A stretch of 6,876 nucleotides of DNA from Frankiales bacterium. Lineage in GTDB: Bacteria > Actinomycetota > Actinomycetes > Mycobacteriales > SCTD01. Both the position numbers and the translations under genes were made by a program. Positions 1-4,656 of the stretch are shown in pieces. Numbering within the stretch: the first letter of the stretch is position 1; every line of letters begins with the position of its first letter. The notes below the pieces were generated by a model, which saw only the letters and a program-made list of their open reading frames with translations, did no database searches and had not been told where the DNA came from. The stretch spans positions 1-6,876 of the forward strand of contig JAODNQ010000128.1 of assembly GCA_025464695.1 (NCBI GenBank). The letters are read 5' to 3'.

Positions 1-1182
1 GCGCGGCCGGGGGCGGCGGGCACGAGCACGACGGCGGCGGGCCCTGCCTGCGGCCCGCTCAGCCCGACCGACCAGGGCGTCACGGCCAAGACGATCACCG
101 TCGGGGTCGTCGTGGTCGACCTCGGCAGCGCGAGCGGCCTGATCAACCTGCCGTCGTCCGCCGACGTCCGGAAGGCCTACGGGGCGGTGCTGGACGCGGT
201 CAACAAGGCCGGCGGCGTGCGCTGCCGCAAGGTGGTCGCGAAGTACTACACGGACAACGTCTTCGACACGAGCTCCGAGCACGCGGCCTGCCTGCAGATG
301 CAGCAGGACAAGGTCTTCGCCGCCTTCAACAACCTGTTCAACACGACCGAGCAGACCTGCCTCGCGAAGGCCGGCATCCCGAACATCTGGTACACCACGC
401 CGCACACGCCGGACGTGCGCAAGTACGCGCCGTACATCCTGTCGTGGCACCCGCACTACGACCAGCTCATCAAGCACTACGTGCGCGGTTCGCAGTCGCA
501 GGGCTGGTTCAAGGGCATGAAGAAGCTCGGCATCCTCGAGGCCTCCTGCTACCCCGACGAGGGGGTGGCGCTGCGCAAGGAGCTCAAGTCCATCGGCGTC
601 GACCCGGGCGGGGCCTCGGTCTTCAACTACGGCTGCGGCGCGCAGACGCAGATGGCCGACCAGCAGCAGGCCGCGTCGCTGCAGTTCAAGCGCGACGGCG
701 TCACCCACGTCATGGACGTCGCCTACTCCGCCTCCAGCGGCTTCTCCGCTGCGGCCGACCAGCAGGCCTACGACCCCGAGTTCACGCACATGGAGGACGC
801 GTCGGCGACCGCCATCGAGACCGGCGCCCAGAACACGGCCGGCTACCAGTACAACGGCTCGACGCAGGAGTGCTCGCGCATCCTGAAGGGCGCCGGGTTG
901 CCGGCGCCGTACGCAGAGCCGTCCGCGCTGTACTTCGGGGTGGCCTGCGTGAACCTCCAGATGTTCAAGGCGATGGCGGAGAAGGCCCCGGAGCTCAAGC
1001 GCAACCAGATGGCGCTCGGCCTCTCGCGGGTCGGTGCGATGGAGCTCTCCTTCCCGGCCGGGCCCGGGAACTTCCGGGACGCCTCCCTCCCGACCGGCGG
1101 CCAGAACTGGCGTCCCGCCCGGTGGGCGACGGCGTGCAACTGCTGGAAGGTCGTCGACACCCGCTACCGCCCGGGCTACTAG
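1..1182 (+). CDS. ABC transporter substrate-binding protein, LivJ/LivK (Peripla_BP_6) type, 5'-truncated
   Basis: The frame is open from base 1 to a TAG at 1180-1182, giving 393 visible residues; the true start and signal peptide lie upstream of the window. A low-complexity Ala/Gly/Thr/Ser stretch (residues about 1-30) leads into a first beta strand at about 31-40 (TAKTITVGVVVVDLGS). This is the usual opening of a mature type I periplasmic-binding fold. Further family-like blocks are FAAFNNLFNTTEQTCLAKAG (a strand-helix unit around the ligand cleft) and KKLGILEASCYPDEG at the start of the second lobe. The protein should sit outside the membrane and pass a small ligand to a permease or act as a sensor; no permease or ATPase gene is in view. 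About ten cysteines are visible, many in the pattern of exported disulfide-bonded proteins. The ligand cannot be deduced: this fold binds amino acids, aromatic acids, amides and others. The family call is firm and the transport role is inferred. Confidence 0.88.
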   Translation, partial: ARPGAAGTSTTAAGPACGPLSPTDQGVTAKTITVGVVVVDLGSASGLINLPSSADVRKAYGAVLDAVNKAGGVRCRKVVAKYYTDNVFDTSSEHAACLQMQQDKVFAAFNNLFNTTEQTCLAKAGIPNIWYTTPHTPDVRKYAPYILSWHPHYDQLIKHYVRGSQSQGWFKGMKKLGILEASCYPDEGVALRKELKSIGVDPGGASVFNYGCGAQTQMADQQQAASLQFKRDGVTHVMDVAYSASSGFSAAADQQAYDPEFTHMEDASATAIETGAQNTAGYQYNGSTQECSRILKGAGLPAPYAEPSALYFGVACVNLQMFKAMAEKAPELKRNQMALGLSRVGAMELSFPAGPGNFRDASLPTGGQNWRPARWATACNCWKVVDTRYRPGY

Positions 1183-1215
1183 GCGTGCGCCCCGTCCGGA
1201 CCGTCCCTCGCGCAC

Positions 1216-1220
1216 AGGAG
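1216..1220 (+). promoter_or_regulatory. ribosome binding site of the surface-protein gene
   Basis: AGGAG lies 5 bases before the ATG at 1226. It decides the start: the same frame is open further upstream to 1034, but that part overlaps the end of the binding-protein gene and reads as an Arg/Pro-rich shadow. The protein starting at 1226 begins directly with a signal peptide. Confidence 0.8.
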
Positions 1221-1225
1221 AAGAC

Positions 1226-2242
1226 ATGACCCGCCCGACCCGTCCCTGCTCCCTGTCGCCGCGCGGGGTCCTGCTCGCGATCGGCCTCGCCGTCCTCGGC
1301 TCCTCGGCCGGCGCCTTCGCCGGACCGGGCGACGTCGAGGTGACCTACGGCTGGTGGACCGCATCGGCTCCGGCCCCTGTCCCGGCAGGCCCGGGGCTGC
1401 CAGTGGGCCCCGACGCCCCCGCCGACGGCATGGTCGTGCAGGGGGGAGCCCCGGAGGTGGGCGAGGTGGCCTACGGGGCGGTGTCGTTCAGCTACGACCG
1501 CGGCGCGAAGGCGACCGCGCTGCGGCTCGCCGTGGTGCCCGGTGCCGGATCGGTCGGCGGCGCGCTGCGGGCCTGCGCGGTGCTCGGCGGGGTGGTCGCC
1601 GCCCAGGGCGCACCGGCGTCGCAGGGCCCGTCCTTCGACTGCACGCGGTCCTCGACCGCCTCGTTGAAGGACGGGGCCTACACCTTCGACGTCGGCGGGC
1701 TCAGCGGCGACGGCGAGGTCTCGGTGGCCCTGGTCGCCGAGAACCCCGCCACGCGCGTGGTCTTCGCCAAGCCCGTCGCGGAGGCGCTGCGCCTCACGCT
1801 GCCGACCGCCGACGTCGCCGCCGGCGCGGTGGGTGGCGCGGTCACGCAGCCCGAGGCCGCGGCCGCTGCGGGAGCGGGGTCCGGCCCCGTGCCAGCGCCC
1901 GCGGCGCAGCTGGACGCAGGTGCGCTGGTGCCCGCGCAGGAGCCGGCCGCCGAGACCGTCGACGCGGCGCCGCCGTCCGTCGCGACGGCAGACCTGCCTG
2001 GCGGGGACCTCCCCGCCGCGGACCCGGTCGTCGCCGAGGCGCCTGCTGCACCGGCTGCCGCCGCCCCGCTGCCCGAGGAGGCGGCGCCAGTGGACGAGGT
2101 CGCCCTGTCCAGCTCCGCCGTCGGCGACGGTCCGCACCGCGGCCTCGGCCTGCTCGCAGGAGCGGCCGCGCTGCTGGCCGCCGGGCTGTGGACCGTGGCC
2201 TCGAGCAGAGCCGGGCTGGAGCCGGCCGCCCCCGACGCCTGA
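1226..2242 (+). CDS. Secreted, membrane-anchored surface protein of unknown function
   Basis: A 338-residue protein starting at an ATG with a well-placed AGGAG. Residues 1-32 form a signal peptide: basic start, a hydrophobic core around GVLLAIGLAVLG, and a likely cut after AFA at 32. Residues about 33-190 look like a beta-rich ectodomain (alternating strands such as AYGAVSFSY and GEVSVALVAEN). They hold two cysteines (LRACAVL and SFDCTRS) that could pair. Residues about 195-300 are an Ala/Pro/Glu/Val-rich linker of the kind that spans a cell wall. Residues about 306-326 (GLGLLAGAAALLAAGLWTVA) form one membrane helix, followed by a short tail with Arg328. The expected topology is N-terminus outside, C-terminus inside. 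The gene begins 43 bp after the substrate-binding gene and ends 91 bp before the first hydrolase, so a shared task in ligand capture or display is plausible. I recognise no named family; a carbohydrate-binding or DNRLRE-like beta sandwich is only a guess. No catalytic motif is visible. Confidence 0.85.
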   Translation: MTRPTRPCSLSPRGVLLAIGLAVLGSSAGAFAGPGDVEVTYGWWTASAPAPVPAGPGLPVGPDAPADGMVVQGGAPEVGEVAYGAVSFSYDRGAKATALRLAVVPGAGSVGGALRACAVLGGVVAAQGAPASQGPSFDCTRSSTASLKDGAYTFDVGGLSGDGEVSVALVAENPATRVVFAKPVAEALRLTLPTADVAAGAVGGAVTQPEAAAAAGAGSGPVPAPAAQLDAGALVPAQEPAAETVDAAPPSVATADLPGGDLPAADPVVAEAPAAPAAAAPLPEEAAPVDEVALSSSAVGDGPHRGLGLLAGAAALLAAGLWTVASSRAGLEPAAPDA

Positions 2243-2257
2243 CCGCACCAGCACTCC

Positions 2258-2279
2258 CGGCCGCGCGACGTCGCGGCCG
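2258..2279 (+). terminator. GC-rich hairpin between the surface-protein and first hydrolase genes
   Basis: The 8-bp arms CGGCCGCG (2258-2265) and CGCGGCCG (2272-2279) are perfectly complementary around a 6-base loop. An alternative 12-bp palindrome, CGCGACGTCGCG (2264-2275), overlaps it. No T-tract follows. It could be a weak terminator or attenuator, an RNA-stability element, or a DNA-binding palindrome. In such GC-rich DNA a chance hairpin of this size is possible. Confidence 0.4.
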
Positions 2280-2323
2280 CCACGCACCCCCACCGTTCCC
2301 ACCGGTTGCCTCTGGCGCCGACC

Positions 2324-2329
2324 AAGGAG
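2324..2329 (+). promoter_or_regulatory. ribosome binding site of the first hydrolase gene
   Basis: AAGGAG lies 4 bases before the ATG at 2334. It supports this start over the longer open frame upstream, which overlaps the surface-protein gene and reads as low-complexity Arg/Pro. The resulting MSID start matches that of the paralogue at 4657. Confidence 0.8.
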
Positions 2330-2333
2330 AAGC

Positions 2334-4490
2334 ATGAGCATCGACTCGCGTCCTGAGACCACCGTCTCGATCCCCGCGCAGGTCCCGCCGGACGCACCTC
2401 TCGGAGTCCCGTTCGGGGCGATCGACGTCAGCGGCTACACGCCGACGGACAACTGGTTCGGGTCGCCGTACATCGACCGGGACGAGTGGCGCGAGCTGCC
2501 GCACCCGCACCGCAACGTGCACGGCGGGTTCTCGGGCACCGACACCCGCTTCACGATGTACTTCCCCACGACGAGCGAGTACGACGGCCGCCTCTACGCG
2601 CCGATCGAGGGCGCGCACGGCGGCAACGACGGCGCCTTCGGCGGGCCGATGGGGGAGATGCTCGGCGGGGTGAAGCTGACGGCCCGCCTCGGCGGCTACA
2701 TGCTCGACACCAACCAGGGCCACATCGGCGACGACGTCGACCCGCGGGCGGGCGACGACAACACGCTGTACGGCTTCCGGGCCACGAACGAGTCGGCGCG
2801 GTTCTCGAAGTTCGTGGCCGCGCAGGTCTACGGCGAGGCGCCGCACCACGCGTACGTGTGGGGTGGCAGCGGCGGTGGCCGACGGTCGCCCGGGTGCCTG
2901 GAGAACGGGCCCGACGTCTGGGACGGCGCGCTGCCGTTCATGGGCGGCGGCAACATCGTCGACCCGGGTGTCCACACCCGGGTCAAGGGCTCGCAGGTCA
3001 TGTCGTTCGGCTCGATGTTCAACGTCCAGCGCGTGCTGAAGGACAAGATCGCCCAGGTGACCGACGCGATGGCGGCCGGCGGCAGCGGGAACCCGTTCGC
3101 CGGCCTGTCGACCCACCAGGCGGAGGAGCTCGCGACGCTCTACCGGCTCGGCTACCCGCGGGGCGACGAGTTCATGATCGGCCAGCCGATGGGCCAGATC
3201 TGGCTCTGGAGCTCGATGGCCGACGACCTGCAGAAGCAGGACCCGGACTACTTCGAGGCGTTCTGGACCAAGCCGGGGTACGTCGGCCACGACGCGCCGG
3301 AGCTGCTGGCCGAGGACCTCATCGACACGGAGGGCGTGGTCGAGCGGGTCATCACGCCGCGCGACTTCCTGGAGCACCCCGAGCAGTTCGAGCACCCCGA
3401 CTTCGAGCTCATGAAGCTCACGGTGACGATGATGGCCGGGCACCTGGGCCTGGACTTCCCGCTCGCGGTCGAGATCCGCGGCATCGAGGGGTACCGCATC
3501 GGCTGCGGCATCCGCGTCACGAGCGGGGAGGCGGCCGGTCGGCAGCTCTACACGCTCAAGGCCGTGCAGGACGTCTTCCAGTGCGACGGCGTCGCCGAGG
3601 CGAACACCAAGCGCTTCACGGGCGTGCAGCCCGGCGACACCGTCCACGTCGACAACAGGGCCTTCCTGGCCTTCTGCTACTACCACCGCCACCACCTGAT
3701 GGACGACCGTCAGTTCGACTTCCTGCGCGTCGACGGCGTGCCGATCTACCCCCAGCACCCCGTCCCGGACCAGAGCCCGCTGATGGGCGTGCCGTACACC
3801 GGCGCCTACGAGGGGAAGCTGCTCTGGATCCACCACAGCCACGACGCCTCGCTGTGGCCTGCGCAGGGGGTCCTGTACTCCGAGGCCGTGCTGCGCAACC
3901 GCGGTCAGCAGGCGCTGGAGGAGGACTTCTGCCTGCGCTGGTCCGAGAACGCCGAGCACGTCCCGCCGTTCGTCCTCCCGTCGGACCCGCGGCGTGCCTC
4001 GAGCACCTGGCTGATCGACTACATGCCGCTCATCGAACAGGGCCTGCTCGACCTGCAGACCTGGTGCGAGCAGGGCGTGAAGCCCGCCGGCACGGCGTAC
4101 ACGTTCGAGGACGGGAAGGTCACCCTGCCGGCCACCGCCGCGGAGCGCGGCGGTGTGCAGCCGGTCGTGTCGGTGACGGCCGACGGCGGCGTCCGGGCGG
4201 AGGTCCCCGCGGGCAGCACGGTCACCCTCGCCGTCACGGCCGAGGTGCCGCCGGGTGGCGGCGGCATCACCGGGGTCGAGTGGGACTTCGAGGGTGAGGG
4301 CACCTTCGAGTTCGACCACGAGGGCCTGGACGGGACCCAGCCGCGGGTCGAGCTGACGACCACACGGACGTACCCGACGCCCGGCACCTACTGGGCGACC
4401 GCGCGCGTGGTGTCGCACGTCGACGGCGAGGTCGGGGCGGTCGCCCGCAACCTCCCGAACGTCGCCTCGGCGCGGATCGTCGTGTCCTGA
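2334..4490 (+). CDS. Tannase/feruloyl-esterase-like alpha/beta hydrolase with C-terminal PKD-like domain (copy A)
   Basis: A 718-residue protein. Family-like landmarks appear in order: TNQGH (Asn127 to His130); the nucleophile elbow YVWGGSGGGRR with candidate nucleophile Ser179, followed by PDVWDGALPFMGG, which parallels the tannase PeDFDGivaGaP segment; a lid segment FAGLSTHQAEELATLYRLGY (from about 255), like the family's LT..Q...l..lY; FWTKPGYVG (from 310); GKLLWIHHSHDASLWP with candidate acid Asp504; and ENAEHVPP with candidate His542. A beta-rich insert with a conserved DNRAFLAFCYY-HRHH-MDDRQFDF segment occupies about 380-465. Residues about 608-718 form a PKD/Ig-like domain (VEWDFEGEGTFEF, then TPGTYWATARV). 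The expected reaction is ester or related hydrolysis; the substrate is unknown. Oddities: the usual cysteines next to the catalytic Ser and His are replaced by Gly and Val, and there is no signal peptide or twin-arginine motif, so it appears cytoplasmic. It has six cysteines. The hydrolase fold is well supported, the exact family moderately. Confidence 0.9.
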   Translation: MSIDSRPETTVSIPAQVPPDAPLGVPFGAIDVSGYTPTDNWFGSPYIDRDEWRELPHPHRNVHGGFSGTDTRFTMYFPTTSEYDGRLYAPIEGAHGGNDGAFGGPMGEMLGGVKLTARLGGYMLDTNQGHIGDDVDPRAGDDNTLYGFRATNESARFSKFVAAQVYGEAPHHAYVWGGSGGGRRSPGCLENGPDVWDGALPFMGGGNIVDPGVHTRVKGSQVMSFGSMFNVQRVLKDKIAQVTDAMAAGGSGNPFAGLSTHQAEELATLYRLGYPRGDEFMIGQPMGQIWLWSSMADDLQKQDPDYFEAFWTKPGYVGHDAPELLAEDLIDTEGVVERVITPRDFLEHPEQFEHPDFELMKLTVTMMAGHLGLDFPLAVEIRGIEGYRIGCGIRVTSGEAAGRQLYTLKAVQDVFQCDGVAEANTKRFTGVQPGDTVHVDNRAFLAFCYYHRHHLMDDRQFDFLRVDGVPIYPQHPVPDQSPLMGVPYTGAYEGKLLWIHHSHDASLWPAQGVLYSEAVLRNRGQQALEEDFCLRWSENAEHVPPFVLPSDPRRASSTWLIDYMPLIEQGLLDLQTWCEQGVKPAGTAYTFEDGKVTLPATAAERGGVQPVVSVTADGGVRAEVPAGSTVTLAVTAEVPPGGGGITGVEWDFEGEGTFEFDHEGLDGTQPRVELTTTRTYPTPGTYWATARVVSHVDGEVGAVARNLPNVASARIVVS
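3081..3247 (+). repeat. Near-identical segment shared with 5401-5567 (hydrolase copy A side)
   Basis: Aligned at an offset of 2320 bases to the second hydrolase gene, this 167-base stretch differs at only three positions (3136, 3137 and 3161). The last 86 bases (3162-3247 against 5482-5567) are identical, third codon positions included. It encodes the lid segment from GGSGNPFAGLSTHQ to ADDLQKQDP. Confidence 0.85.
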
Positions 4491-4511
4491 CCCTCCCCGT
4501 CCCACGGCTCT

Positions 4512-4553
4512 GACGGCCGCGTCCCCGGCTCCACGCCGCGGGACGCGGCCGTC
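4512..4553 (+). terminator. Strong hairpin terminator after hydrolase copy A
   Basis: The 14-bp arms at 4512-4525 (GACGGCCGCGTCCC) and 4540-4553 (GGGACGCGGCCGTC) are perfectly complementary. The loop can add a further CGGC/GCCG stem (4526-4529 with 4535-4538). The hairpin starts 22 bases after the TGA of the first hydrolase. It lacks a T-tract, as is common in GC-rich actinobacteria. It probably ends or strongly reduces transcription before the second hydrolase gene. Confidence 0.75.
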
Positions 4554-4567
4554 GTCGGTACGCCTCG

Positions 4568-4582
4568 GACAACAACTGTCAC
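4568..4582 (+). promoter_or_regulatory. Candidate operator, upstream direct repeat
   Basis: GACAACAACTGTCAC matches GTCAACAACGTTCAC at 4620-4634 in 12 of 15 positions, 52 bases start to start, close to five helical turns. It lies just upstream of the TTGACA at 4588. A transcription factor site is inferred; the regulator is not in the window. Confidence 0.5.
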
Positions 4583-4587
4583 CACTG

Positions 4588-4616
4588 TTGACAGACGATG
4601 TGGTCGCGGTCACACT
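4588..4616 (+). promoter_or_regulatory. Candidate sigma-70-type promoter for hydrolase copy B
   Basis: A perfect -35 box, TTGACA (4588-4593), is followed after 17 bases by CACACT (4611-4616), which matches the TATAAT consensus at only three positions. The spacing is ideal and the surrounding DNA is clearly AT-richer than the genes. Transcription would begin near 4622-4625, giving a leader of about 30 bases that contains the ribosome binding site. The weak -10 box suggests dependence on an activator, or that the true -10 lies elsewhere. Confidence 0.5.
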
Positions 4617-4619
4617 GCC

Positions 4620-4634
4620 GTCAACAACGTTCAC
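4620..4634 (+). promoter_or_regulatory. Candidate operator, downstream direct repeat
   Basis: GTCAACAACGTTCAC is the second copy of the 15-base direct repeat. Its first seven bases, GTCAACA, are the exact reverse complement of TGTTGAC at 4586-4592, which overlaps the -35 box. A protein bound here would cover the predicted transcription start, a position typical of a repressor. Confidence 0.5.
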
Positions 4635-4643
4635 GTCACCCCT

Positions 4644-4650
4644 GGAGGGA
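4644..4650 (+). promoter_or_regulatory. ribosome binding site of the second hydrolase gene
   Basis: GGAGGGA ends 6 bases before the ATG at 4657. It favours this start over the in-frame TTG at 4588, which is part of the -35 box. The MSID start agrees with the first paralogue. Confidence 0.85.
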
Positions 4651-4656
4651 CCCCGC

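Noticed and set aside
112..114. GTG as the start of the substrate-binding protein gene
   Set aside because: It falls inside the first beta strand (VGVVVV), and the frame stays open with plausible mature-protein sequence to base 1. The gene is truncated by the window edge.
1186..1209. Short GC-rich palindrome-like bases between the first two genes as a terminator
   Set aside because: Only very short arms such as GTCCGGAC can be formed. The 43-base gap with a ribosome binding site looks like an ordinary operon junction.
444..1229. A 261-codon plus-strand frame inside the substrate-binding protein gene
   Set aside because: It is an Arg/Gly/Ala-rich shadow in another frame of a gene with clear protein-family features.
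1833..2333. An in-frame N-terminal extension of the first hydrolase
   Set aside because: It overlaps the surface-protein gene in another frame, reads as Arg/Pro-rich shadow sequence, and is not matched in the paralogue. The ATG at 2334 has its own AAGGAG.
995..2362. A 455-codon minus-strand frame opposite the surface-protein gene
   Set aside because: The product is low-complexity Arg/Gly-rich, with no ribosome binding site or recognisable domain. The plus-strand protein has a signal peptide and a membrane helix instead.
4588..4590. TTG as the start of the second hydrolase
   Set aside because: It lies in the TTGACA box, has no ribosome binding site, and the added residues do not resemble the paralogue. 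The ATG at 4657 has GGAGGGA in front.
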